Source: Puffinus mauretanicus
Lineage: Eukaryota > Chordata > Aves > Procellariiformes > Procellariidae
DNA length: 64,000 nucleotides
Assembly (NCBI GenBank): GCA_023333565.1
Contig: JAJKFH010000948.1
Span: 1,860,001-1,924,000, forward strand
Direction of reading: 5' to 3'
The position numbers and the translations under genes are program-made. This document shows positions 47,571 to 60,011 of this stretch, in pieces. Within the stretch, counting starts at the first letter, position 1; every line of letters starts with the position of its first letter. The notes below the pieces were generated by a model. It was not told the DNA's origin and searched no databases. It worked only from the letters and a program-made list of their open reading frames with translations.

Positions 47571-50500
47571 CACCATCATTTCAAGACAGATAATTACTGA
47601 TGATGATCTTAACTGCAGCTAGCTGCAGGTAATGAACCACAAAGGTAGCTTGGTCAGATGTTTCTACCAAGACTGTTTTTTTAACCTAGAAATAGATATT
47701 GAATAAGCTAGTGTGTGAGAGCATAGGCATGTGTCTTGCTCCAGATTCATCCTTCCTCTTTTGATTGCCTGTTCCTGCCCCACAGCACTTGTACAAAACA
47801 CAAAATACAATACATATCAGAAAAATTTTGACTTAAGATGGCTAAGTCATCTCATGGACAAGGAAGAACAACTAGTTTCATAATGAAATATTAAATCTGT
47901 CTGGATGCTATAGCAGAACAGACATTGGCTATAAAAAGCTAACATTTTACTTATTAGAGAGAATCTCTTCCTAGCAGAGCACAGGGCAGATTGGAAATCC
48001 CTGAGGTGTGAAAGGTAGAAAAGCCAAGAGCTAGCTAACTGCACAGAATGAGAAAAATTTTCCTATCTAATCTCACTGTAAGTATCTTCCTTTTGTTTTC
48101 GTCTCCCTTTTCTTCACCGATAACATGAGATGTTTCCAGCTCTGATGTTTATTTTGATGGATGAAGAAATCAGAGTGCCCTGGGGCTTGTGAATAACTTT
48201 TCTTTGTTTGTCTTACTGTACTTTGGCTGAAGAATTATTTTAGCTGTGTAATAGTAGGTTATTCCTCACAGAAGGGTGTAGTGATTATACGGATCCGGAC
48301 ACTGCAAAATCCTTCTTTCTGAAATTCAGCGAGCATTTTCCAGCAGAAGCTGTGCTTGCCAGGTGGGGAGCTGGTGTCACAGGTGTCCTTGAGGGAGAAC
48401 ATCCATGCCTGGGATACCAAATCTCCATCCCTGCTCAAAAAACATATTTCCCATAAAAGCTGTTTGTGTAACCCATACTTCAGTAAATTCAATCTTTAAT
48501 TGAGCTGTGCTGTATCGCTGTAAAAAATATGGCAAACATCAATGTTCAGTTAATAAGCACTATGGATATGAAATCTCAAAATTTTTTTGGCAGAGAACAT
48601 AAGTGAGACTGTCACACGTAGATTGAGCAGTATATATTAGAAAAAGTATTAGTCTGCTATTTAGAGGTTCCTCTAGTCTGTAGGCTCCTCCTTTTGTTTC
48701 AGATTTTGCTGGCTGGTATGTTTTGCTATAAAGTACTGTCTTTTTTATGTTGTTTTTGAACATGTGCTCACTCCCAAAGTAATTTTTGAATTCCATTGAA
48801 GAATCTTAGCAGCAAGGGTTGGTGAAACCATTTTTAATACATGCATTTTACTGATTTTTAGAGGAAAAATATATCTATACTGGTAGTATAAATGTTCATT
48901 AACTAGCTGGGATGAATTAAACAACAGTGAAAGACTGCTAAATTAAACACATTCAAGTAAAAGGAAGTATTACTCACAGGCTCCAAGCATCTGCCTTAGA
49001 TGAAATAGGCATCGGATACTGGAAGCAGCTTAAGAAATTATCTTAAGCCTTTACATTCGAGAGCTGAAATCAATGTACTGGACTGGCTACAGTTAAATAA
49101 TTGACACCCCATAGGACAAACAGATGAGATAACGCTGAACAAATAGGGACAGCCTAATAAATGACTGAATTGCATGCAGCAGCATGAAGGGGTTGTTTTA
49201 ATGGATTTGGAAAGGGGTTTTGTTCAGGGCAGTGAATGACGAAGATCTATTAGAACCGTGAAGAGACAGCATAACATAGAGCATATATTTTCCTTGACTT
49301 TAAAGAAACTATTGCTTTGTTCAGTTATAAGAAATTGGGAAAATACATGCCTCTAAAAATATACGGAGTTGTAATAAGTGCATAAACAAGTGCAAGAAGT
49401 CAATTAAAAGTTGCAGAAGTGCTACAAATATTAAATACCAAAATACTATACAGAGCTGTTCTACACCTTTTCTCAGACATCAAAAAAGGTACTTAAGGAA
49501 AATGCAGAGTAAAAATCTTCAAATAAGAGGTTCTTAATCACAAACTAAAGGCCTATATTCTCAATGGGCACAGCCCCATCACTGCATTACATTCTCTGGA
49601 GTGGTGTATCACGGACTCTTATTCAAAGAACCTCATTTTGCATCCAGATTTTTCCTAGTGTCCTAGCTTTGTGGCACAACATCACTTTTTCACTTGTTTC
49701 TCTTTAAATATTGTCAGAAAAGAGAGAAATATTTACACATATTAGAAACCATCAGTTTCTGTTTCAGCCACTCATAAATCTCTTAATACTACTAAAAGGT
49801 TGGGTAGGTGTCCTGGGTAAGATTCAAACCAAAACCAACTTTCTTTTCCCTTAAAGATTTCTAAAAGGACATATTTTTTGCCACAACTTCATGAGCTGTG
49901 AAGTTCAGTGTTTTCAGGCATGATAACTAAAATTCTTTTGTAGAGCTGTATGCTTACAGAGACAAAAAAACTTAGGAGCTACAAGTCATGATTTCAGAAG
50001 AGCTCAGAGGAGAGAGGAAAAAAATACAGTTTGTGTCTTCTCCTGTTATACTAGCGGAGTTTTAAATTCAGAAAAAAAAAGTTTCCTATTCTGGTCCCTA
50101 CCTCCCCTCCCATTTTTTTTGCCTCTGCAATTAGCTAAAAAAGTCACACATGAAAAATAAAGATGCTCATTATGCACTATTATTTTCAACTCAATTTGCC
50201 TGGTTAATCTTTGAAGCGTGATGAGGTATGGGGAAGAAAGCAATATTTCTCTTTCTGTATAAATTTCAGAAGTTTATTTCTTTGATTCATTATTTTCTTC
50301 CTTACATAGAGGTTGAGTGAACATGGGAACACTTTCAAATAGAAATTAAGGACTTTTGCCAATTAATTTCACCACATTGGGAAACAACACGACGGTAGAA
50401 TATTGATTTTTATACACAATCTTTGAGTTTCATGTTTCATAGATGGGAATGTTTAAAAGCAATGGCATGTATTTATTTTCTGAAAAAAATAAGAAAAGAT

Positions 50501-51348
50501 TCAGGTTCTCTTAAAACCTCTCTAAGACTACTAGGATGGCTGACAATTTTTGCTAACTTTTCTTTTGTGTTTTCCTCTCCTCAGAAGGAAGAAAAACTTG
50601 TTGCTTTGTCACATACACTAAAATAGCTGTCAAATTCAATACAGCATCACTGCTTCTGGTACTCTACAGAACACCATATAATATTTTGATAAGAATATTA
50701 AAGCTTCCAAAAAGTTATTTTATACTTTTTCCTTCTTCCTTGTAAATGAACTTTATCAGCGTGAAAATTACAAGCAGTATGTTTACTCAGAATCTGAATG
50801 TGTGTGCTATTGGTTATGAATGTATTTTGATGGAACATCTTAATGCAAGTTAAGCATTCAGTCATAAGTTAAAGCTGGTGATGCCTGCAGCCTGTGTATA
50901 AGGCATACTGACTAAGTGTTTTGGTTTTGTTTACTCAACATTTTGGGGATGTAGCTATTCGGCTGAGTTATCAAAGACTATTTAAACATTTTTTTTTTTA
51001 AATTTCTGCTATTTCTAGATAAAAATATTTAGCATCACATGCATCATAGTATAAAAACTTCTGTATATAGATAATATTGTCTAATTCTTAACAGACCTCT
51101 TTATGCAGTTAGCAAACTGTAAGAAGCAGAAAAGGAAGGAAGTAATATGACCTGTGCCATCCCTCTTTCTGAAAGCTTCAGTTCTGGTATTGCTTTCTAT
51201 CTCATCCAGAACTGATTTGTAATGAACAGAACTCAAGTGTCATAATAAGCAGTGAACATGTTCCCTTTCCTACCACAGCACTCTGGAAAAGCAGAAGCGA
51301 AACATCCCATAACTGGTGAATCAGAACAGTAAAAGCAAGTTGTCTGCA
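47571..51348. other. Intergenic, no gene recognised
   Basis: AT-rich. No open frame exceeds about 80 codons and I recognise no repeat family. Confidence 0.5.
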
Positions 51349-51924
51349 TGTGCTGGTTTAGCTGGGATAGAGTTAATTTTCTTCCTAGTAGCTGGTATAG
51401 TGCTGTGTTTTGGATTTAGGATGAGAAGAATGTTGATAACACACTGATGTTTTAGTTGTTGCTAAGCAGTGCTTACTCTCATCAAGGACTTTTCAGCTTC
51501 CCATGCTCTGCCAGGTGCACAAGAAGCTGTGAGGAAGCATAGCCAGGACAACTGACCCAACTGGCCAAAGGGATATTCCATACCATATGATGTCATGCTC
51601 AGTACATAAAGCTGGGGGAAGAGGAAGGAAGAGGGGACATTTGGAGTGATGGCATTTGTCTTCCCAAGTAACCGTTAGGCGTGATGGAGCCCTGCTTTCC
51701 TGGAGATGGCTGAACACCTGCCTGCCCATGGGAAGTAGTGAATGAATTCCTTGTTTTACTTTGCTTGTGTGCGCGGCTTTTGCTTTCCCTATTAAACTGT
51801 CTTTATCTCAAGCCACGAGTTTTCTCACTTTTACCCTTCTGATTCTCTTCCCCATCCCATTGTGGGGGAGAGTGAGTGAGCGACTGTGTGGTGCTTAGTT
51901 TCTACCTGGGGTTAAACCACGGCA
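51349..51924 (+). mobile_element. Solo ERV LTR (family A) with 5-bp target duplication, sense strand +
   Basis: This 576-base LTR starts TGTGCTGGTTTAGC and ends AAACCACGGCA. It is flanked on both sides by CTGCA (51344-51348 and 51925-51929), a perfect 5-base target duplication. U3 carries TGATGTCA at 51588-51595 and a weakened TATA (TACATAAAG) about 8 bases after it. The polyadenylation signal ATTAAA is at 51791-51796. No gag/pol/env sequence adjoins it, so recombination between two LTRs has left a solo copy. A 5-bp duplication fits ERVL-like integration. Confidence 0.93.
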
Positions 51925-52395
51925 CTGCAAACCATGAGAAAGGAGGTGACTGAATTGGGGCTGTTCTGGAATTTCAGTCCCATGGCTATTTTCATTCATT
52001 TACTTCTGCTCGTTTGGACAGAATCACACCCTTCCCTAAGCTTTCCACAGATATATTCAAGATGTATTCAAGACTAAGAAAGAGTCAATAATCAAATGGG
52101 CTTGGATGATCTCATGCATTTGAACAATTCAGACTCCCATTGTTTTCACAAGGAGCTCTGGGAACATATGCTGTCCATTTCCCAAATATGACTAACATTT
52201 TGCAGAAAAACGCTGAAACCTCTGGGAACTCTTGCTGCTGACATTGACTCCAACAGACACAGTTTATGTGATATATGGGCATCTGCAAAACTGATGCTTG
52301 TTTAAACTGACTACCCCAAAGGAAAGTTGTGAAGCAAGGATGAACAGGAATGGGAGTGGAAAGCAGGATAGGCTTATGAAAAAAGTGTGCAACCT
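51925..52395. other. Spacer between two inverted LTRs
   Basis: About 470 bases of AT-rich sequence without a recognised feature. Its last six bases (52390-52395, CAACCT) recur at 54205-54210 on the far side of the ERV fragment. Confidence 0.5.
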
Positions 52396-52990
52396 TGTTG
52401 TGGTTTAACCCCAGCTGGCAACTAAGCCCCACACAGTTGCTCGCTCACTCCCTCCCAGGTGGGGTGGGGGAGACAATCGGAAGAGTAAAAGTGAGAAAAC
52501 TCGTGGGTTGAGATAAAGACAGTTTAATAGGGAAAGCAAAAGCAGTGTGCACAAGCAAAGGAAAACAGGGAATTCACTCACTACTTCCCATCGGCAGGCA
52601 GGTGTTAAGCCATCTCCAGGAAAGCAGGGCTCCATCACGCGTAACGGTTACTTGAGAAGACAAACGCCATCACTCCGAACGTCCCCCCCTTCCTTCTTCT
52701 TTCCCCAGCTTTATATGCTGAGCACGACATCATAAGGTATGGAATATCCCTTTGGTCAGTTGGGGTCAGCTGTCCCAGCTGTGTCCCCTCCCAACTTCTT
52801 GTGCACCCCCAGCCTCCTCGCTGGTGGGGTGGGGTGAGAAGCAGAACAGGCCTTGACGCTGTGTAAGCACTGCTCAGCAGTGACTAAAACATCCCTGTAT
52901 TATCAACACCGTTTTCAGCACAAATCTGAAACATAACCTCATACTAGTTACTATGGAAAAAATTAACCCTATCCCAGTCAAAACCAGCAT
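52396..52990 (-). mobile_element. 3' LTR (family A) of a truncated ERV, sense strand -
   Basis: This 595-base LTR is closely related to those at 40422 and 51349. On the minus strand it starts TGCTGGTTTTGACTGGG at 52990 and ends AACCACAACA at 52396. A TATA box (ATATAAAG, 52709-52716) and an ATF/CRE-like word (TGATGTCG, 52725-52732) lie in U3. ATTAAA is at 52523-52528. Unlike the other two, it has internal sequence attached on its 5' side, so it is the 3' LTR of the element. Confidence 0.9.
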
Positions 52991-53471
52991 ATTCTCCACC
53001 CCTTATTACATAAAATTTACGTCACGCTCAGGTCCCACACTATCCAATACATCCTAATAAACCCCCACCCCCCTTCCCATCCTTTGATATAATACACAGA
53101 TAACATTCCCTTAGTCTATGGACCACCCCTGTAAAATGTCTGTAAAATGTCCAGAAATGTCCATTGAGTTCCTTTAGTCCATGACTTTGGGCTCCATCTG
53201 TTATGGTGGTCACTCAGGGCAGGAGAGGTGGTGTGTTGCGTGGAGTTACTGGGCACCAAAGGCAGCTCAGGTCGGGTCACTGCTGCACTTGCACTGCTTC
53301 TTGTAAGGCTTGTCCTCCATTGGTTCAGGTGGTTCCTGCTATAGTAATTCCTATAACATGCAACTCAAATCATGGATTAAAACAATTTAAAGGTAGATCC
53401 ATTACAATCTCCACCCCTGGTCCCTTTGGCCCAGGTTATAGGGTTTAAAATTGCAATGAACTCCTCCCCTT

Positions 53472-53938
53472 GCCCCTGCACCGGCTTGGATTTATCCACA
53501 GACTGCAGTCCCTTAGGGGTGTTCCTGCTCCAAGTGAAGCCTTACCTATGAGCCACAGTCTCTCCAGGGGTGTACCTGCTGTGGCACAGACTTATCCACA
53601 GCCACAGTCACTTTGAGGTGCACCGGCTCCAGCGTGGCCTTATCCATGGGCCACAATGCCTTCAGAGATATACCTGCTCCAGCATAGCCTTACTCACAGC
53701 CACAGTCCCTTCAGAAGTAAACCTGCTCCAACATGGCCTTACCCCTGGCTGCAGTCCCTCCAGGGGTGTACCTGCTCTGTCAAGGGCTTATCCAGGGCCA
53801 CATGCTTTGAGGTGCTCCAGCATGGCCTCCTGCACAGCCACTGATGCTTCGAGGTGTACCTTCTCCAGCGTGGACTTATCCTTGGGCCACAATCCTTTCA
53901 GAGGTATACCTGCTGCAGCACAGACATAAGCATGGCCA
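53472..53938 (-). repeat. Tandem repeat of about 48 bp inside the ERV
   Basis: About nine units of 42-50 bases follow a pattern, read on the plus strand, of CCTTCAGGGGTGTACCTGCT, then CCAGCATGGCCTTATCC, then GGGCCACAGTC. Units diverge from each other at roughly a fifth of positions by eye. Several are exactly 48 bases, or 16 codons on the minus strand. Confidence 0.9.
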
Positions 53939-54183
53939 CCAATTTTCCTGTCTTTTGATATATATACACAGCTCTGAATAAACCTGCCACACCTATAGGT
54001 CTCTATCCATGTGCAGCTCGTGTGAGTTACAAACTCCCAACTCCTTGTTGCCTCTATCCCAGCCCTGGCAGCTCTGGAATCCCTTGGGAGTAGACCAAGG
54101 CACTCCCAGCTCCGTACAGTCTCCAGCAGGCTCTCCTCAGCCAGCCGCCTCTTGTTAAAGGTGCACAGACCGAGTGCTAGCAA
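53788..54183 (-). pseudogene. ERV-derived open frame of unknown function (131 residues)
   Basis: This minus-strand frame starts MLALGLCTFNKRR. It is followed by a Trp/Cys-containing segment (about residues 45-95) and a C-terminal part built of 16-residue repeats around LWPKDKSTLEKVHLEA. It ends at a stop inside the tandem repeat, where unit lengths of 49 break the frame. I do not recognise the protein. By position (just upstream of the polypurine tract and 3' LTR) it could be the end of the last ERV gene or an accessory frame. No transmembrane segment, furin-type site or integrase motif is visible, so an envelope assignment is not supported. It is probably non-functional. Confidence 0.35.
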
Positions 54184-54210
54184 ATAAAACAGATACTGTT
54201 GTCACAACCT

Positions 54211-57200
54211 GAAACTACGTCTCCCACAGGAGACAAATTTTCTTTGTGAAATGCGCAACAGCAGCTGATAACGTGCATACAAGATCATTACTGACTGGAT
54301 TTTTCTATTATGTGTTTCAAATGCTCAAACAACTGCTCTGAGAGAAATATATCTAGCTTTTGTTCCTCTTGTTCTGAGACATAACAAAATCTTTCCACAT
54401 TTTAAGCTGCCTTGTCTTATGTTTTGCTGTCTTTCCAATGCTAGTGCCCCTTCATTCATGCAAAAGCAGCCTGCATTTCACATTAGACTTTTCACAGTTT
54501 GCCTCTCACTCCAAAATTTTCAGACGTCTGTGGAAAATGTACAAAAAAGTTTGCAGTAAGTTGTCAATGGCTCCCTCTAACTTTTATTTTTCCAGAGGAA
54601 TTCTTAACTGCTTCACTGTCTAATCATTCACTAATTTTGCCTCAGTGGCTGCTTTGCTGGGAACATTAAAATAACTGTAGGCAGCTATATTTTGTACCTT
54701 ATAATTTGACTCTGGTTTCTTTTAAAAATGCTCTAAGTGTTTATCATGCTGCTCTGGCTCAAGCTGCTCTGAGTTATATTCTGCCACTGGCAGTTCAGTC
54801 TTCATCCTAGCTGTCACAGTCTCCCAGTCTGGCATTTCAGACCATTAATAAAAACATTTGAAAGAATAACTATGTATGAAGTATTATTGACATGAATACA
54901 AGTAAACCTGTGTTAATAATATTATCATTTTTAATTATAAGAACATTAGAGCTGTAATATAATTGTAAAAATAATATTCATTATATTACAGTTAAAATAT
55001 AAACTTATAACTGTAATAAAATAATGTTAATAGTAATAGTAAAGATCACGTTCATTATACAAGCAATTAAATGGTGACGTAACCAGTATGAACTAATGCT
55101 TATGATAGCAATATTACTTACAATATTTCCTGGTTTTGCTGTGGTAATGCTCCATTGCTAAATATTGTTTGATTCCGTATTTTATATTTTAGTATGTTTG
55201 TTAAAGCTGCTGCAGCCATGAAGCATGTGTATTTTGACTCCTCCCTTCTGTATATGCCATCTTACTTTCAAATGTCCCATTCAGTGACAGGCTAATCTTT
55301 TTTTCAGAGGCTATGACAGACAATAACTGCCCATAACCAGCGAGATAGGTTTACACAAATTGCCCCTTCCACCCAAGATGAATGACATGCAATTCCAGAA
55401 TTGCCTTCATTAGGTATAGAAATATAGATTTTTACTCTAAGGCACTGCATAGAAGTTAGTACTTGTCTCTCTGCACCTTTTCCTTAGTTAGTAAAAGCTT
55501 TATTCTGCAAAGTCTTAGTAGAGGTAATAGAATAACAATACCCCAGCCTTAGTTCTATGTAAGACCTAAGAATATGTTTTTTCTTATGTTTCTCTCTCAG
55601 TGATATTCTGCCAGTTTTAATAAAATTATTCATCAAGTAATGGCTTATATTCTACAATAAAATGATAAAACTTCCTGAAATACATGTGTTAAAGCAGGTT
55701 ACCCATGTGATAAAATCTTCAAAAAGCTCGTAGGCACCTACACTTTTACTGCCAGCCCGCACTGTCAAATACCCCCCGTACGCATTAACCGCAGCATGGT
55801 CTGCACACCTGACCTCTCCAAGACACCGTAGCTCACCGTCTGCATTCAGCAAGCAGGCCAAGCCCTGCGCAGGCTCTGGATATAGGGGAGGGGAACCAGA
55901 TGGAGACCTCAGCAATCTCTGTTTGTTGGCCAAGATCAGAGAGACTGAACCTTTGCAGCCTCAAGCACGAGTTATCACCTGTCTCCCTAACTTCTCTCTC
56001 TGCCAGTCAAAATTTCTCTTTGGATACTTGATGATCAACAGAGCTGGGCACCATCTCAAGCAAGCTATGCCTTTGGTCTCCCTGTTAAAGACTAATTTAT
56101 AGCCTAAGACTATACAAAATTCAGGAATCAAGCATCACTCAACCTCAGAAGGTCCCTCAGAAAAGCAGGGAAATATTTTTCTCAGCTAGAGGAACAGACA
56201 CTTTATTGTGTGACTACAATTATGAGAGGCTGAACTCAGGGAAGAAAAGGGAAGGAGCAATTAGAAAATAGGCAAGTAGTTCACCCAATAAATCAGTTAA
56301 AATTGTTTGTCACTCACTGTAAGCTTTACCCCTTTTTGGACACAGTGCAGTAATTATTTGTCCTTACTCACTACTTCTCATTCTCCCAGAAACCATTAAG
56401 GCATTCTGAGCCCATACCTAGAGTTTTCCATTAAAAGGCATGTTAATAAGATGACAAGCATAGTTTTCTGGATTATGGTATTAAAAAACATTCTCAGTTT
56501 AAAAATAAATGGTGCTGGATTAAATCACTGCATTTCTTTTCAGTCATCCTGTATTTCTGCACCACTTTAGCTTTTTCTTCCTCTTGTCTATGTTTTCAGT
56601 ATCCAAATCAGTTCAGGCAGGCTCAGAATTTAGAAATATCTTTCACTGTTGTCAGCTTTTTACCATGACACATTCTTTTTGTTGCTTTTTCCTCAGTTTT
56701 CTATCCTTACCCAGGGTTACGTGTTCTTTTTTTTCTATTCCTCAGAAAACCAAGCATTGTATCTTTGCTATTTTTTACTTTCTTCCTGTGAATTACAAGT
56801 ATCAAGACAGGCTCTCTCTTCTCTCTGTCCAGCAAAATACATGTCTTCAGGTCCCTCCTAAGTAATTATTAGGGTACTTAAACATTACAGTCAACTAATC
56901 TGGAATTCTATGTTCTCCTCAGCAGCCTATCTCAATGTTTTAAGTACAGGTTGCCCATACAGTGGTGTCCCCAAAGCCCTCATTTTGTTGTTTTTTTTTT
57001 TCTTTACTTCTACCTTTACATACTTAAAGGCACAGGAAACTCTAGGTTCTAGCTATTTTCATGAGCAGGGCTTATTCATAACCTGTCACCACAGCCAAGT
57101 TTGTTAAAACTGTGTGCTTATAGTTTAGATTTGAAGGAAATAGCAATGAAGGATCATTGACAGTATCAGAATTTAGATAAATATTCTTAGGTGTCATAAA

Positions 57201-57665
57201 ATAAAGCTCTTCTCACCATACTAACGATGAAAGGAGACTTCATCTCCTTTGAAAATTCTGCTTTCCATTATGGACAATTATTTGTGTTTTGATACACTAC
57301 CCTGTCCACTCCATTACACTAAATTACCACATTGTTCCATCTGAGAAGGCATTAAATTACTACCTGTGAATCAGCCAAAACTCAAGCAACCATCTTTTTG
57401 AGACAGCTGAGCAAATAGGACAAGAAACAGTCTAGTTTCCTTATCTCATATTCATCAATATTGGAAGTTAACTCAAATCTTCATGAGTCTGCGGGGGAAA
57501 AAGGAATGCTAGAAAAAACCACATTTGTTCAGGAGTGGTGATGGAGCTGGCTGATATTGCAAGAAGGGGCTCTGTCATCGTTAAAAGTTCATGGAAATTG
57601 GAGAGGAGGGAAGGGGAAGATGCTTTCTGATGTAAAAGACAAGTGTCACACCCATCTTCAGGAAG
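54211..57665. other. Intergenic, no gene recognised; GC-richer block at 55735-55935
   Basis: Mostly AT-rich, with a long run of ATA/TAA-rich DNA at about 54880-55080. A block at 55735-55935 has several CpG dinucleotides and a 93-codon minus-strand open frame (55652-55933). I recognise no domain in it and no intron/exon structure around it. Confidence 0.45.
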
Positions 57666-58050
57666 GGCAAGAAGTTTCTCTTCATATGCCATGTGCTGCA
57701 GTCCCCTAAGCATTTTGATTACCCTCCGATGGACTCACACCAGGATAGCCATGTATTTCTTATACTGAAAAGGCCACAAGCAGGCACAGCAGTCCAGCTA
57801 TGAACTCCCTAGTGCTAAACAGAGGGGAGTGCTAAACCCCCCTTGACTTGCTGGCTACACTCTTGTTGCCATAGGTGGGTAAGCTCTTGGCCGCCTTTGC
57901 TGCAGAGGCATACAGCTCACCCATGTTTACTTAAAGTCCTTGTTATATGCCAGGATTCCCCGCTCCTTTTCTACAAAGCTGCTTTCTAGCCAGTTGGTGC
58001 CCAGCCTGTATTGCTGTACAGAGTTATTCCATCCCACGTGTGAGACTTCT
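57666..58050 (-). mobile_element. CR1 LINE fragment, old subfamily, sense strand -
   Basis: The plus-strand text TGCTGCAGTCCCCTAAGCAT, CAGGCACAGCAGTCCAGCT and CAGTTGGTGCCCAGCCTGTA parallels positions 35070-35390 almost line by line, so the two share a subfamily. A minus-strand frame carries MLRGLQHMAYEEKL. Both the 3' tail and the upstream part are missing. Confidence 0.88.
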
Positions 58051-60011
58051 GCAGCAGTACAGTGCTAAGCACTGACCTTCTTACAAAAATCGTGGGAAAA
58101 CAGTCAAAGGCTTCACCATCTGTTGAAACATTACAAGGGACAAGCAGCTGACAGATATTCACCACAGAAGAGAACAGAAGTAGCCCAATGCCTTTAAAGA
58201 TGGCCGTTGGGTAGAGGAATCAGCATGGAGCATGATGTCAATTTTCTGAAGCTTAACATATCCTGTCTGAACTGAAGCCAAATTTCGAAGCCACTGATAC
58301 AGCTAAATTATGTTCCTTGTTGTGCTGTCTTTCATGTTTAATTGTTGAAATGGCTGGCAAGTCTACGTGTAAGAGGAATCTACACAACTGATTGTTTTGC
58401 CATTGGTTGGTAAGATAACTCCAAAAAAGTTTTAATTATTGTTGGTGGCGGAATAGCATGAAGCCTTATGTTGAGTCAGAGACTAGTTTACTGTAACAGA
58501 AGAGATAAGAAAGAAATGTTACCTGCATAAGGGTTCTCCATCTTCCAAATCAATCCCCTTCTTCTTCCATCTTTTTTAAAGAAACTTGTGCATAATTACT
58601 AATTTCATCGAGAAAGACTTGATAACGTAATCAAGCATAGAGAGATGTAACTCCAGCTATAGACACTCCAACAGACTTAATATACCCAGTTACAGATGAA
58701 TCTAATTCAAAATGTATGGGCTGGGAGCTACAAGAGGATGAATGGCTAAGGCATACAATGTTATAAAATGTAAATTACAATTCCATAAGGAAGGCTAAAA
58801 CTACAATTAGCATAAGAGACAGTACAAACACAACAAAAGAGCATGGAGTAGAGTTCTAATTAATAGGAGAAAGAGCAGTATAATTACAGATCTGTCTGTC
58901 TCTGTTTCAGCCTCTGGTTTGCGCTGGAGTCTTGTTAATTAACTATTCATAATCTACCCTTTTTTGCCAATTAAATAATAATCATATCTGTCCTAAGTTG
59001 AAAGGTCATTTATGTAAGGAACCTCGCTCCAGATACACTCCTTTCATCTCATGTCTTTTATTTGAAACAGCTCTTTTTTCCATGACAGCAAGTATTGAAA
59101 GCCAAAATTGACTGAAATTGCAACTTGTCAAGCTATTCAAGAGTACACCAGACATTATATTATTATATGGAAGGTGTTTCATGACTAAAGCAGCTTGGGG
59201 AAATGTTTTTTTTGTAGTTAATGTATCTCTACGTTGTTTCTTTAAACACAAAAAAAAATGAATGCTTTTCCCATAATTCATGTTCTTGCTGCCTAATATG
59301 ACATCAATGTGAAACACTTTAAATTATATGAAGTTTTTAGTGTTTCATCTTTGTTTCCACATCTGACACACATTTAAAGTTTACAACAAACCAATCCTGC
59401 TTCCCGAAGAAAACAAAACTGTGTCTTTTTCTTTTTCTTTCATTTTTAGAGATGTTCTATAGCATTTGTACAATCTTTGAATATTTAATGGCAAAGTCTT
59501 AAAGAATGACCTTGTAGAAATCTAATTTGAATCTGTCTGCTCACTTTAATGACAAAATGTAGAATTTGGATTTTATCATATTGACAAATTGGCCTGCTGT
59601 AGGAGCCCAGTTGAAAAATATTTATTTGGTATGCACAAATACTATACATTTCATGTTTGAAACAGGCACAATACAGAAATATGCTTGCTCATGTTCCCTA
59701 ATGGACTTTGTGCAGATGGTATTTCGAGAAACCTTGCTATGAGTTAGTGAATAAACTGGTCAAAAAGGAATATACTAAAGGAAGATGGTCTCTGTGACAT
59801 GGTACAGGGCTCTTCAAATACAGGACAGTCAAGTACAGTGAAGAGTTTAATACTTCTGTAAAGAGCCTTTAGATCTTTGTCCTGCTTCATAAATTCTTGA
59901 AGTTGTTCTTCACTTGACTGTAAAAGTATTAAAACCTGATAGTAAATATCTGTAAACGTCTGTAAATATGCCTCCTTCAAGTAGAGATTTCATTTCTTCC
60001 AGTATCAGTGA
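58051..60011. other. Intergenic, no gene recognised
   Basis: AT-rich. A minus-strand open frame at 59006-59317 (103 codons) has no recognisable domain. Confidence 0.5.

Larger units (their letters stand above)
52991..54204 (-). mobile_element. ERV internal 3' region, 5'-truncated, sense strand -
   Basis: Immediately upstream of the LTR, on the sense strand, is a purine-rich tract AAGGGGTGGAGAA (52993-53005), as expected for the polypurine tract priming plus-strand DNA synthesis. Further upstream is a non-coding-looking stretch, a tandem repeat of about 48 bases (53472-53938), and an open frame at 53788-54183. No gag, protease, reverse-transcriptase or integrase motif is visible and no 5' LTR is seen. 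The right end is an estimate. A copy of the left flank CAACCT at 54205-54210, just after a CA-type terminus, makes 54204 the likely limit. This is a defective remnant. Confidence 0.75.

Noticed and set aside
53570..53929. 119-codon plus-strand frame with repeats
   Set aside because: It is antisense to the ERV tandem repeat; the ERV sense strand is minus, as shown by the LTR and polypurine tract.
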